From the NCBI RefSeq assembly GCF_003589595.1, contig NW_020653337.1:6404217-6468216 (forward strand): DNA of 64,000 nt, given 5' to 3'. The first letter of the stretch is position 1, and each line of letters opens with the position of its first letter. Source of the stretch: Hyposmocoma kahamanoa. Lineage: Eukaryota > Arthropoda > Insecta > Lepidoptera > Cosmopterigidae. A program made the translations under genes and the position numbers. Shown piece after piece: positions 33,797 to 44,574 of the stretch. The notes below the pieces were generated by a model. That model saw only the letters and a list, made by a program, of their open reading frames with translations, ran no database searches and was not told the origin of the DNA.

Positions 33797-35346
33797 CTTC
33801 ACATCAAAAGTGTCTAGGGATCAAGTACCTACGTTTAAGAGTATTGCTGCAATTAGGGTTAATTATATTAACTTTTTTGTATCGCTATTGATACTTTTTA
33901 GTGAGTTTTAACATTTAAATAAGGAATATTGTTTAAAATTCGATAATAAGAAGAAAATCGATTGTCAATGTGGTTTTGTATAAAAATGAGTTATAGCGTT
34001 TTGACAAAATCATTACAATATCTGCATCGGAACCGAAACAATTTACATTATTATGGAGAGACGACATCATTTAACCCGAGAAGTGATGATGCGAGCCGTC
34101 GGAGTGTTGGAAGCTGGTTCCAGGCAACGTGCTGTGGCTTTCACTCTTAACACTACACAGAGCGTCATAAGTCGCCTCTGGACGCGCTATCGCATGACGG
34201 GCAGCGTGGCCGAGCGACATGGAGGACGATCTCGCATCACGACTCGCAGACAGGACCGGTATATCCAAAATACTGCTCGACGGAATCGTACCATGACCGC
34301 CATGATGTTGGTTACGAGGCTCCACAGCTCCTCAGGCTTGCTAATAAGCGATCAAACAATCCGAAATCGTTTACGTGAAGTGGGTCTGCGATCCCGAAGG
34401 CCGCTCAGAGTTCCACCTATTGCACCCTGCAATCGCAGGACCCGTTTACGATGGGCTCGCGAACACAGAAACTGGGAGGAAGAAGACTGGCGCTATGTGT
34501 GCTTTTCGGATGAATCCCGCTTCGGTATGAGACCGGATACAAGACGTACTCGAGTTTGGAGAACATCTGGACGTCATGAACGTTTGAGATATTGTCAGGA
34601 AGTTCATCCATATGGTGGGGGAACAATAATGATATGGGCCGGTATTTGGATCGGCAGAAGAACCGATCTCATTTGGATCAGGGGTAACCTCAATGCTCAA
34701 GTTTACGCAGAGAGGATTGTTTCAGATGTTATCATCCCTTTGCGAGGCCAGTTGGGTGATTCATTTCAACTAATGCATGACAACACACGTCCACACACGG
34801 CTAGAGTCGTAACACGCATTCTTGCCGAAGCTCGTATCAACGTTCTGCCGTGGCCTGCTCAATCGCCAGACCTCAATCCAATTGAGCACGCATGGGATAT
34901 GCTTCAAAGGAGAGCTGTGCCGAGTATGCATACCGTACATACTCTACAACAATATTTTGACTTGTTACAAAACACATGGGCGGCCATTCCTCAAAGTGAT
35001 TTTGATGAACTCATCATAAGCATGCCAAACCGCTGTAATTGTGTGATTCGTGTTAATGGTGGAAATACAGATTATTAATTTTCTTATCTTTACAATAAAA
35101 ATGAGCAAAATCATCATTTTCGCCATTTTTTTGTTATTTAATTGACGCCGTTAATTTGAGTTTTTTCCCACAATTTGCAAAAACATCAATTTTAGTTTAT
35201 TTTTATTAAATATAGGGGTAAGCGGTTAAATAAAACATAAGCCTTAAAGTAAGAAGTCGTCCTGGAAGACTGGATTTGGTAAATATTGCTTAAATAATTT
35301 TTATTTCAAAAATATTCACTTGATCCCTAGACACTTTTGATGTGTG
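33797..35346 (+). mobile_element. Tc1-like DNA transposon, apparently complete
   Basis: 1550 bp. Inverted ends of about 26 bp (ACATCAAAAGTGTCTAGGGA at the left, its complement at the right), flanked by TA (33795..33796 and 35347..35348). One intact transposase gene inside. The first two or three bases of the two tips differ. The element sits in repeat J, whose other copy at 38760..39130 lacks it. Confidence 0.85.
34053..35078 (+). CDS. Tc1-family transposase, intact DD34E
   Basis: 341 residues, the normal length for Tc1 transposases, which cut and paste the element at TA sites. The N-terminal third carries paired helix-turn-helix DNA-binding segments (VLEAGSRQRAVAFTLNTTQS; ISDQTIRNRLREVGLRSRRP). 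The catalytic triad is present: D153 (CFSDESRFG), D243 (LMHDNTRPHTA) and E278 (SPDLNPIEHAWD), with 34 residues between the last two. No stop or frameshift. Whether it is active cannot be read from the sequence, but an intact frame suggests recent arrival. Confidence 0.93.
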   Translation: MERRHHLTREVMMRAVGVLEAGSRQRAVAFTLNTTQSVISRLWTRYRMTGSVAERHGGRSRITTRRQDRYIQNTARRNRTMTAMMLVTRLHSSSGLLISDQTIRNRLREVGLRSRRPLRVPPIAPCNRRTRLRWAREHRNWEEEDWRYVCFSDESRFGMRPDTRRTRVWRTSGRHERLRYCQEVHPYGGGTIMIWAGIWIGRRTDLIWIRGNLNAQVYAERIVSDVIIPLRGQLGDSFQLMHDNTRPHTARVVTRILAEARINVLPWPAQSPDLNPIEHAWDMLQRRAVPSMHTVHTLQQYFDLLQNTWAAIPQSDFDELIISMPNRCNCVIRVNGGNTDY

Positions 35347-35349
35347 TAT

Positions 35350-35630
35350 TACGGTTCATTTTGCTTGGGTCGAGCTGCAAGGACACTGGTTTTATTTCAG
35401 GATTACATTTTTTACAAACCAACTTAAAGCCGTTTGAAATATATCGTACACTATACGTGTCCTATTTAGTTCAGTTGATATAAAACAAATCATTGGTATG
35501 ATTTAAAGTACCTATTGAATACAGCGGTAACTTGTAAAATTTCGAGGTAAGTTTGTGGTTTTTTCTATAGCGAAAATTTTTAGGAATCGTGTTTTCACAC
35601 CGTATATTAATTTATTAATTATTTAATCAG
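35350..35630. repeat. dispersed repeat J, copy 1
   Basis: GGTTCATTTTGCTTGGGTCG, AGTTGATATAAAA and GAAAATTTTTAGGAAT are shared with 38800..39068. The Tc1 element abuts its left side. Confidence 0.65.
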
Positions 35631-35639
35631 TGTATATCC

Positions 35640-36499
35640 CCAATTTAACTATATATTTTTTTCGAAGCAAAGTCAGTTGGGGTAGTAGACTCTTAAGTAA
35701 GATCAGCGTTAGTAATGACTAGGAGAGCAGAATAGTCCATGTCACATTGTTTATTTTACAACTGCAGCTCTAATGATAAATTATAACCATATTCCGGGTA
35801 ATCATCGACTGGCCGATCTACAGTGTGCGCGGGCACCGGTCGCCGACAAAGGATAATAGCACTAAAGCTGCGATTGGTTCAAATTGCTTCATCCTGTTGG
35901 CAATCCGCCCCCGGATAATTGGGTCCTTACCATTGCCACGTAATAATATATTACGGACATCTGTCAAGGTCGATTTTGTACTTGCATTTTAGAGGATAAC
36001 GTGCGTTTTCGGAATGTTTGTATTTTCGATTCGGTCGTTTCTATCATAAGATACTCGTACTTACAGTACTTACTTACTAGGCAAACTGTGTGCTAGGAAC
36101 CAAAATTACCAAATCTTAAGTTTTTAATGTTTTCTACCAATTTACTATACTTATTATCTAAGCATTATTAGAAACGCTGGCGCAGTGTAACATGTACTTA
36201 CAAGATTTTATAACTCCGACGATTTCATTCAATAAATGACACCTTTTGTTATCGATTTTGTAACAAAAAACAGTATGTACGGGAATTTTACATGTGGTAC
36301 GCAAATGTTAGGTACACCTACAAATTTGGTGCGAGAATCTAAAAGTGCAAGATGGGTCCGATCCATTTGGCAATCCCTGAGTGTATTGTTGGAAAACAGC
36401 TTGTTTCATAACAAACTAATTTTGATATGTTTTTATACAACAGAAATGACATTTTATCTTATCAAGTGACGGGACGGATAGCCCGACCCTTTCTACGTA
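35640..36499. other. no feature recognised
   Basis: AT-rich with a somewhat GC-richer patch at 35800..35940. The 77-codon frame at 36236..36469 shows no recognisable content. Confidence 0.4.
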
Positions 36500-36660
36500 A
36501 GTGTTGATTATAGTGATCCTCCCTGGCGACCCTTAGGGTTTATGAGAAGGGCAATGTAGTCTGTGCAAGCACAGGGACCTTCTCAGTCAGGTCCTGACCC
36601 CAGATAAGTCACAGACTTTATCCGGTTCTCTTCTTCTTTCACAAGGAGCCTTATTGCTAC
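36500..36660 (-). repeat. dispersed repeat G, uninterrupted copy
   Basis: Minus strand contains CTGGGGTCAGGACCTGACTG, i.e. the site that is split by MITE M at 25310..25506. It also holds the AACCGGATAAAGTC segment. Confidence 0.6.
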
Positions 36661-36959
36661 TGAATGACATAAGTCAATGCAAGGAGAAGATATGATACTT
36701 TCCAACAGTCTCTTAATGTGTGTACAGTGGATAAGATTTGTGTCCCAATCGGCAACTCTTCAAAGGCCCTTCGCGTGACGCTGTAACAACGTTAACACAG
36801 GCAATTTCACCAAAATGAGCGGTTTGATTTAATAAAGTCATTAAGGAAAGGAAATGAAGATGTCGCCGAACCTTTCCGACTAATACCGGCTATTATAATC
36901 ACGAATTGTAACTTGTTTTGTGCTTCAGCAACTTTAAAATGATTTCTGGCACTTAATTA

Positions 36960-37430
36960 ACTCTGTTTTTAACTGACTTCAAAAAGGGAGGATGTTCTTA
37001 ATTCGATTGTATGTTTTTTTTTATATGTATGTTACGCGATAACTCCGGTATTTGTGAACCGATTTTCATGATTATTTTTTTGTTGGAAAGAGGGTACTTC
37101 CATAGTGATCCCATTTAATTTTGAATTAATCATCCGCCTCTAAGAGTGGCTGTTGACGCATGAAGATTCATTTTTGTAAATAGCGCCTAAATTATGTTAT
37201 AAGGAGCAATTAAATTAATGATTGATTTTGCTATTCTCCAATTCAAGACGTTTTTCTCTCAATGTATTTTGAGTAGCGAAAACCGATTTTAATTATCTCC
37301 TGTGTCAAGTCCCGTATAGTGGCGAACTAGGGGATGAACCCGGGTTTGCGCACTTTCCAGTAACCGATTTCAATAAAACTTCGTAATGACTTATATATTA
37401 TAGTATATTATTTTTGAGGTCGGTTTTTTT
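36960..37430 (+). repeat. dispersed repeat H (lepidopteran-type)
   Basis: Starts ACTGACTTCAAAAAGGGAGG and ends GAGGTCGGTTTTTTT, partly complementary tips. Contains TTGTTGGAAAGAGGGTACTT and CCCATTTAATTTTGAA, shared with 10150..10420. Confidence 0.6.
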
Positions 37431-37494
37431 AGTACTCTCTATTGAGATTATGTAGATAGATATTATGTCAAAAATCTAAGTTGAAAGGTCATTC

Positions 37495-37965
37495 CAATCG
37501 AACCACATTTGTGTTGCAAAAACGAGCGATTCGTTCTGTGTACGTAGAACTAAGCCCAAACTCATGGTACCACGATTTCGTTTAACTAAGTTAATTGATT
37601 CTTTTATGGGAAACTGTACACGTTTTTACAATATCATATTTAAGATTACAATTTCCTAAGTTTAAAACTTACATTAAAAGCATTTTAATTGAAAAGTCAT
37701 ATTACAAAATTGTAGACTAAGGTATGTGTTAGATAAAGATGTATAGAAAGCCAACATGAATCTAGAGTCCACGTAAATATGATTCAAAATGTAATCTATA
37801 GCATTTAAGTTTATTTAAAAAGAGCAATCTCTATAGTTTCTTGCTCGTTCTTCTCAGGGAGGTCAGCGTAGTGAACGAGCAGTAGCTTAATAAATTATGT
37901 TTTGAAGTGTAAAAAATTTATCTATGGAATAAATGATTATTTGATTTTGTCTTTGACTTCGATTA
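37495..37965 (+). pseudogene. CR1/Jockey-like LINE 3' end
   Basis: Holds LQKRAIRSV, then RFRLTKLIDSFMGNCTRFYN in a decayed frame, and a 3' UTR with the conserved GAGCAATC...TTTCTTGCTCGTTC block. Ends in TTTGATTTTGTCTTTGACTT. Very close to 44575..45225 but more deleted. Confidence 0.7.
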
Positions 37966-38235
37966 GCAACCACGCTATTTACTTTTCGTTTACAGCGTTG
38001 CCTGTTTGAAAGCAGTAATTCGTTTTGTCAGAGTCCACGTTATAGTGGCTACAGTATTAGGGCAGTGGGATTAAGGATAAACCGCAACAGGTGCGCAAGC
38101 GCCATGTAATCGCAGCATCGTCCCAATGATCGATAATTTAGATGGTGAATTGGGACTATTAAAGGACAAACACGAATGGGTGATTTTCTTGTGAAATAAT
38201 AGCTTCATCGTGCTTGTTTTATTTTGTTACTCAAT

Positions 38236-38463
38236 CATTGACTTACAAATAAATGGACGACGGGTCTAATACAAAAACCACGAAAAAAATGTCCCAAGTC
38301 AACCTATTCGAAATTTAAATTGTAATGTCATCGCATTATCGCGCTGTCAGTCGAACAAATGAAGACTAAAGCGGAGTTTGGCGCTCTGCATACGATTTTA
38401 GCGCCTTACAAGTGCGGACACTTTTTAGCGCGGACCCGACGTCCATATAATTGTAAGTCAATG
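38236..38463. mobile_element. hAT-like MITE, family D
   Basis: 228 bp with inverted ends CATTGACTTACAAATAAATG and complement. Perfect 8-bp target duplication TACTCAAT (38228..38235 and 38464..38471). The cleanest copy of the family and the best reference for its length. Confidence 0.88.
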
Positions 38464-38514
38464 TACTCAATGTTTTAACTGTACTCAATTACCTACCTAT
38501 AACATTTCCGAAAG

Positions 38515-39324
38515 CAGGGTTGTTGCTACACATGTTATTCTTACACATCAGCGGATGGGGATGATGATGCAGATCCGAATGCCGATTTTTTGGTCTTAAC
38601 ATCAGCGGATGCTGACTTTATGTACCTATTAAAAAACGACATAAATGCACCTCACTGAGTGCATCCACATGGAAAAGCTTTCTATTTTCTTTGGTATCGT
38701 AATAAAATATGATTTCAATGATCCGCAACAATCAATCTGCTTAGCTTAAGTGTTCCTGCTATCTCAGCCCGAATTTAAATTTTTCTCGTACTAATACCAC
38801 AAATATGGTTCATTTTGCTTGGGTCGAGCGGCAGGGACTCTGGCTTTATTTCAGAATTTATTTTTTTACAAACGATATTAAAGCCATTTGGAAATGCATA
38901 TCGTAGGAGCATACGTGTTCTATTTAGTACAGTTGATATAAAATAAAAATAGTTGCTGGTGTATGTAAAGCACCTATTAAATACAAATTTCGAGGCAAGT
39001 TTGTGTTTTTTTCTATCGTGAAAATTTTTAGGAATTGTGTTTTCACACTGTATACTAATCAGTGATTGATTCAATACTTTCACTTCTATGCGGAATCAAC
39101 CAAAGTCATTTGAGATTGTTGAATACTCTTTATCGTTTTAGAATTCTATTAAAGTTATATTTTAAAAACAACAGCTGAGCTGCTTTTTCGGCTTACAGTC
39201 TGTTTCTGGAGGGACGTTTGTAAATTATAGCCTGCCTTTTAGATCATGTCACAACTCGAACATTCGCAATGACTATCGGCATCGATGAATGCGGATGCGG
39301 ATGCTAATATTCGCAACAACCCTG
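38515..39324. mobile_element. hAT-like family N copy with an insertion
   Basis: Tips CAGGGTTGTTGC and GCAACAACCCTG. The outer parts match 26592..27048 in inverted orientation (GGTATCGTAATAAAATA; AACAACAGCTGAGCTGC). About 38760..39130 is extra and is a copy of repeat J. The flanks do not form an 8-bp duplication. Confidence 0.65.
38760..39130. repeat. dispersed repeat J, copy 2 (without Tc1)
   Basis: Matches 35350..35630 from GGTTCATTTTGCTTGGGTCG onward. To its left TTTTTCTCGTACTAATACC resembles the left flank of the Tc1 element (CTTTTCCCGTA), so this approximates the pre-insertion sequence. The frame at 38775..39083 is incidental. Confidence 0.6.
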
Positions 39325-39374
39325 GTAGGTATGATACACGGCAGTAGACTTTTTGCGTTTATCGCAAACAAGAA

Positions 39375-39700
39375 CATTTAAATTTTAAAATGAAAGGTGT
39401 ATACCTTCGAGTTCTTAGGTTTTGGCGATTGTTACACATAGGAAATGAAACTATTTTTCCGGATTTAAATCGTATATTTCTTTTTTAAACAAACTAACGT
39501 TTCGGGCCCTTTACAGGACCCATGGTCACGGTTGACTGAGGTGGTACAGTCATCAACCAGTTATGTCTAATATGTCTATGAGTTATGTCTCTTTTGCTAA
39601 TGCAAACAACCCTATTTTTCCTCATAGTTACAAAAGTTATTAATTAAGTACCTTATTTTTAATTTTACAAAGAAACATTCCAATTTACGCTACATTACAT
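39375..39700 (-). mobile_element. Penelope-like element, 3' part
   Basis: Minus strand carries the same non-coding 3' part as 47720..48085 and 55085..55418, including ACCGTGACCATGGGTCCTGT and AAGGGCCCGAAACG. The coding part is absent. Its 5' side is cut where the R1-like tail begins (39701). Confidence 0.65.
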
Positions 39701-40205
39701 TTTTTTTTTTATTGTTTATTACAAAGGATCCGCTTGCACATACTACTCGGACGTTCCGGCGGATGGCCCACAGGGAGCAGGTCCGACCTTTTAGAAGGTG
39801 CCTCGGTTCCCCGGCTTGGTGGAAGGGGTCCTTCGTCCTCAGTCTACGGCGGGGGAAGATGGCGGTCTTACTGCCTCTGAAGCGTTCTACGCTCTCGCAA
39901 AAGGAGACAATAGCCTCCCGGCACCTCCCAGCTATCGTGGGCGCAATGCTTGGCAGCGAGAGATCTTCTCCCATTCTGGCAGTCAGGGAGTTCCCCTGAG
40001 GGCTTCCAGACGCGCATCTGTCAGAGTGTAGCGCGCCGTGTCGACGGATGCGCCGCACTCGTGGCAGACGGGAGTGGTCTCCCCATCCGCTACGCTACTC
40101 ATGATACTAATCAAAGCATCCATGTCCTGTGAGCACCTGCACTTGCCTGAGACACAGAGTTCCGTGTCGTCGATTAACCCAGCGGATTAGGTGGAAGTGG
40201 ATGTG
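39701..40205 (-). pseudogene. R1-like LINE, 5'-truncated, with A tail
   Basis: Minus strand has the C-terminal zinc-knuckle pattern CHECGASVDTARYTL found at the end of R1-clade ORF2, followed by an EAIVSFCESVERFRGSK stretch and an A-rich tail at 39720..39701. Frames are broken. Small plus-strand frames here are shadows of it. Confidence 0.7.
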
Positions 40206-40209
40206 GAAG

Positions 40210-41215
40210 TACGTCCTACGCCGATGTGAACAATGCTATATCTAAAGTAGTTGATTGGTTTGCTGTTAATAACCTACTCCCTAATGAGAAAAAAACAAAT
40301 TGTGTGAAATTTACGTTACCCAATGTTAGTGAAACGGTTACAAACATTGTGGTTAGAAACAAAAAATTGAATCTTGTGGATACAGTTGTCTTTTTAGGTA
40401 TAACGTTATATGCTAAATTGCAATGGGGTCCCCATATAAGTAAGTTATCAAAACGGCTCGGCTCTGCAGTGTACGCGTTTACCTTACTGTAAACTTTCAG
40501 ACGTCGAAACCGCTAGACTGGTTTACTTCAGCTACTTTCACAGTCTAATGACATACGGCATTTTGCTTTGGGGTAATGCCGCCGATATTAATAGAATCTT
40601 TGTCCTGCAGAAACGTGCGGTTAGGGCAATTTCCAATCTGGGCCCAGAGTATCTTTGAGAGATAAGTTTAAGGAAATTAACATTCTTACTCTAACCTGTA
40701 ATTTATGTTAACAGGAATAGTAATTTCTTTATGAAAAATAGTGACAGACATGACATTAATACGAGGTATAAAAATAAACTAGCTGTTCTTGATAGCCCTC
40801 TTCACAAAGTGAAAAAATCATTTAAGGGGCAATGTATACACTTCTATAACAAGATTCCGGTTGAAATACAAAATTTGCCTTTCACGAGGTTTAAAACTAT
40901 AGTGAAACATAAACTTTATACTAAAGGTTATTTATCCAACTTCTGCGTACTTGGATTACAAAAATCCGTGAGTAACCCGTTTAGCTCATGGAGGTAGTCT
41001 CGATCTCTGATGTTTCAAAACAAAAAAAAAAATATACTGTAAATGTTGAATGTGTAGAAATGTTATTTACAAAGAGCAACCCCTAGAGTTTCTTGCTCAT
41101 TCTTCTCAGGGGAATTTGCCTTACGAATGAGCGGTAGAGTTTAACCATTGCGACGATTTCAAGTGTAATAATGCTTGCCTATGAAATAAAGATTAATTTG
41201 AATTTGAATTTGGAC
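40210..41215 (+). pseudogene. CR1/Jockey-like LINE, C-terminal half and tail
   Basis: Pieces in order: KVVDWFAVNNLLPNEKKTNC and FLGITLYAKLQWGPHISKLS (after the RT core), then LMTYGILLWGNAADINRIFV, and LHKVKKSFKGQCIHFYNKIP. Stops and frame changes separate them. The 3' UTR has the conserved hairpin block, and the tail is AATTTGAATTTGAATTTGG. The catalytic part is missing. Confidence 0.75.
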
Positions 41216-42589
41216 GAACTCTTTCACAAGGCCAATCCTACAACCAAAGTGGCAAGAACGCCGTAACGCACATTACCATAGTCTGTCGTTTTGAAGACGA
41301 GTAAAATGACAGTCCATTAAGCAAAAGTGTTGCCCGCTCGAGAGCAGTTAGCGATTGTAGTCGATAAATATTCTATCGACTATCGACTGAATATTGGTCA
41401 CGCTTATGAAATAAATAGCCCAACTCGATCCTCGACCCATTATTCATCCAATTACTAAGCTCAAGTTCATTTGAAATGTTTATTTTTGTAAGTTTTTACA
41501 TACATACATACAAACATTGTATTTAGAACAATGTTTGTGAAAAATACCAAGAGGAGACATATTTTAAAGTTTTTCATTTTAATTCAGTGTAGATAATCAA
41601 ATCCGGCTATTCTTGTTAAAATGTACCTAAATGAATAAAAATTGATCTCGATACTACTCGTAGTAGGTCAACTGTCAAAATAAGAATAAAGAAGGCAATA
41701 ACGCAATTAGTATTCATTAGAACGTTGTAACATTCACAATTCAGTTATTTTTGACAAAATTTTATCTTCTATCACAATATATCAATAAAACTATCGACAA
41801 CAACAACATAACAATTTAAAATTTTGTGAAAACAGCAACCCTATATTTGTCATTTTACTCCGCCTTCAAAAATGATAGACTATAAAATGTACAAAGCTTG
41901 ATGTTAATGATTGAGTATACTATTATAAAGACATAAATGTAGTGCATTTGTTTGTTATTTATTATTGGTATGTTCTTATGCGGGCGGTATATTCTCCTGA
42001 GAATAAAACCTCTAATATACAAAAAAAACCCTTCACTACTGTTACTTATGTTGTATTTTTTACAATACCTATTTATACAGCGTACAATCCATTAACGTCT
42101 TCTTTAATTAGGTACATGTTGCATAGTTATGTACATTCTTAGTACCCAATAGAACAACATTTTTATTGAAAATATAAATAGAAATGTAATTAACGACTTA
42201 CAGGCTTAATCAAGCTCAATTAGGGGCAGTAAAATTATAGAAGCGACACCTACTCGTATTTACTGTAGTTGACCCTGTAGATACGTCTACCATGCTACAA
42301 AACATTAACGCCATATACAGAGTTATTCGTAACTTAAGTACTAACAACGTCGCAGGTCTATGTTATTAACATCATAAACAAGAACTTTTGTTCCTAATCA
42401 AACTAAAAAGAAACTTTTAGTTTTGTTGTACTGACGCTTTTTAGATCTATGTTTGTTAGTACAAATGTATTGTGTTTTGCATCGGTCTGGTATTTACGCT
42501 AGCATTTTCTTATTTCATGTGGAATATCCATGTACGGCCAACTCCCATGAAGATTGGAAACTCTACACTCGAAGTTGTTGACGATTTTG
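41216..42589. other. no gene recognised
   Basis: AT-rich. A short repeat B end (GGACGAACTCTTTCACAAGG) lies at 41213..41233, directly after the LINE tail. The frame at 41942..42142 has no recognisable content. Confidence 0.4.
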
Positions 42590-42985
42590 TGTAGGTACCT
42601 AGGACAAATTATCCAGTTAGGTAGGTCCAACTTAGAGAAAGAGGCCGACTCGACTGGGCAACGCTCGGGGAATTACGCCATATCTTCTTGTAAAAATACC
42701 ACAGTGTCTTAAGACAAGTCTTCGTCCAGTGTGTGTTGCCAGTGATGACTTACGGCACTGAGACGTGGTCGCTCATTATGTGCCTCGTATGAGGGCTTAA
42801 GGTCACTCAAAGGGCAATGGAAAGGGTCATGTTCGGAGTTTCGTTGCGAGATCGAATGAGTAATGAGGATATCCGCAAAGGAACCAGAGTAACCGACATA
42901 GTCCTAAGAATTGCAAAACTTAAGGGGCAATGAGCAGATATTGCTCGCAGAACAGACGAAGTAAAATAATTAATTATTAAAAATC
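42590..42985 (+). pseudogene. RTE-like reverse transcriptase fragment
   Basis: Reads LGQIIQ...SNLEKEADSTG, QCVLPVMTYGTETWSL, KVTQRAMERVMFGVSLRDRM and RVTDIVLRIAKLKGQ, in the order seen in RTE-clade proteins. At least two stops and one frame change. Confidence 0.75.
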
Positions 42986-43573
42986 ATGGAACAAAAGTGG
43001 TTGTTTAGGAAGTTGGTACCTAATATAGTATATGTGGGTTTGTATTATTACAAATAGCTCTGTATACCAATAAATACACATCCTATAAAATTGGTCATAT
43101 AAATGATGTACAGGCAATATCACTTTATTTTAGCGGACTCACTTTGGATTTTTGTCCGCTTTTATCGTACGTAACATAGAGACAGAGTCTGTTGAATGAA
43201 ATATAAACACCTCGTAATCAACTCCTACGTAAGAAATAATAGTAAAAAATACATTTAATGATATTGTCATTGACAAAAATTATCATTTTCCTCATTTAAA
43301 TATAATGACTATAAATTTTGAAACGTGAACTGTTGAGTCGTTTGGAAGTCCGTTAAATTATGTGTTATTCTAAGTATTAATGAGATTTTTTAAAGTAAAT
43401 ATTATGGGTAGAATTGCTAGCTGTGGTAGATTAATGGGGAACAATTACTTCTTAATTGTTCGGACCCCAACGTCATCGGCAGGTATTTTACAGGATATAT
43501 TACGGGAGCGTGTGCGATGGAATTGCATGATTCTATTCCACTAGACTATGTTGAGTGTGTGCGTTATTGTTAT

Positions 43574-43850
43574 TATTATTATAGACTGGAATTCCCAACT
43601 AAGCCATGGAACGAACCAACGGACCTCACGAATTTTTCTATGTGCTTGCGTCGTGTCTTTGTACTTGGTCTTTCAACGACTTTTTAGTCGTAGCGCCATC
43701 TATGAGAAATCTATGACAGATTTATCACCCAGTTAGTACCTTTACAGCTACCAGTCCTGACGAGAGATGTCGCTATTCACTGTATTAATTAAATTTTTTT
43801 ATTGATTGATATTTAATTATTTTTTGTGAAATTACTCTACTAGTTTGTTA
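43574..43850 (-). mobile_element. SINE family A, truncated, inverted copy
   Basis: Minus strand has the body (GGTAGCTGTAAAGGTACTAA; GACTAAAAAGTCGTTGAAAG) and the start of the tRNA-like head (CCATGGCTTAGTTGGGAATT), cut before box B. It faces the two plus-strand copies that follow. Confidence 0.75.
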
Positions 43851-43881
43851 TAATTATTAATACAAAGATCGAACACTGCTT

Positions 43882-44106
43882 GCGTCGCTGTGATGGCGCT
43901 ACGACTAAAAAGTCGTTGAAAGACCAAGTACAAAGACACGACGCAAGCACATAGAAAAATTCGTGAGGTCCGTTGGTTCGTTCCGTGGCTTAGTTGGTAT
44001 AGCGTCTGGCACGGTATGCAAGAAGACGTTGGTTCGAATCCGACCGGATCGAAGGATTTTTTCTGAGTGTTTTTTCTGAGTGTTCGATCTTTGTATTAAT
44101 AATTAT
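43882..44106 (+). mobile_element. SINE family A, 5'-truncated
   Basis: Starts in the body (ATGGCGCTACGACTAAAAAG), then box A (GTGGCTTAGTTGGTATAGCG) and box B (GGTTCGAATCCGACCGGATC), ending GTGTTCGATCTTTGTATTAA. It runs straight into the next copy. Confidence 0.8.
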
Positions 44107-44455
44107 AACAAACTAGTGGAGTAATTTCACAAAAAATAATTGAATATCAATTCAATAAAAATTTAATTAATACAGTGAATAGCGACATCTCTCGCCAGGA
44201 CTGGTAGCTGTAAAGGTACTAACTGGGTGATAAATCTGCAATAGATTTCTCATAGATGGCGCTACGACTAAAAAGTCGTTAAAAGACCAAGTACAAAGAC
44301 ACGACGCAAGCACATAGAAAAATTCGTGAGATCCGTTGGTTCGTTCCGTGGCTTAGTTGGTATAGCGTGTGGCACGGTATGCAAGAAGACGTAGGTTCGA
44401 ATCCGACCGGATCGAAGGAATTTTTTCTGAGTGTTTCGATCTTTATATTAATAAT
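44107..44455 (+). mobile_element. SINE family A, full-length tRNA-derived unit
   Basis: Body from GGAGTAATTTCACAAAAA through CGACATCTCTCGCCAGGACT to the tRNA-like head (GTGGCTTAGTTGGTATAGCG and GGTTCGAATCCGACCGGATC), then GAAGGAATTTTTTCTGAGTG and TTTCGATCTTTATATTAATA. Here the tRNA-like part lies near the 3' end of the unit, which is unusual for a SINE and fits a tandem array cut at an arbitrary point. Confidence 0.8.
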
Positions 44456-44574
44456 TAAGGAACTTATGTCTTTAATTCCTAAGAGCTACGTGCGTTTGTG
44501 GTAATGGCTACGGGGAAGGTTTTCTAGTAGTAGTATCTAGAAGTAGAAGGTTGAATAAGATTCACTACCTACCC

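Noticed and set aside
34071..34700. Minus-strand frames of 69-84 codons
   Set aside because: Antisense shadows of the Tc1 transposase.
39690..40132. Several frames of 60-122 codons on both strands
   Set aside because: They are fragments and shadows of the R1-like LINE tail; none is a separate gene.
43980..44060. Possible tRNA gene with good A and B boxes
   Set aside because: The same sequence recurs in several copies embedded in a longer repeat unit, and the acceptor stem does not close; it is a SINE head.
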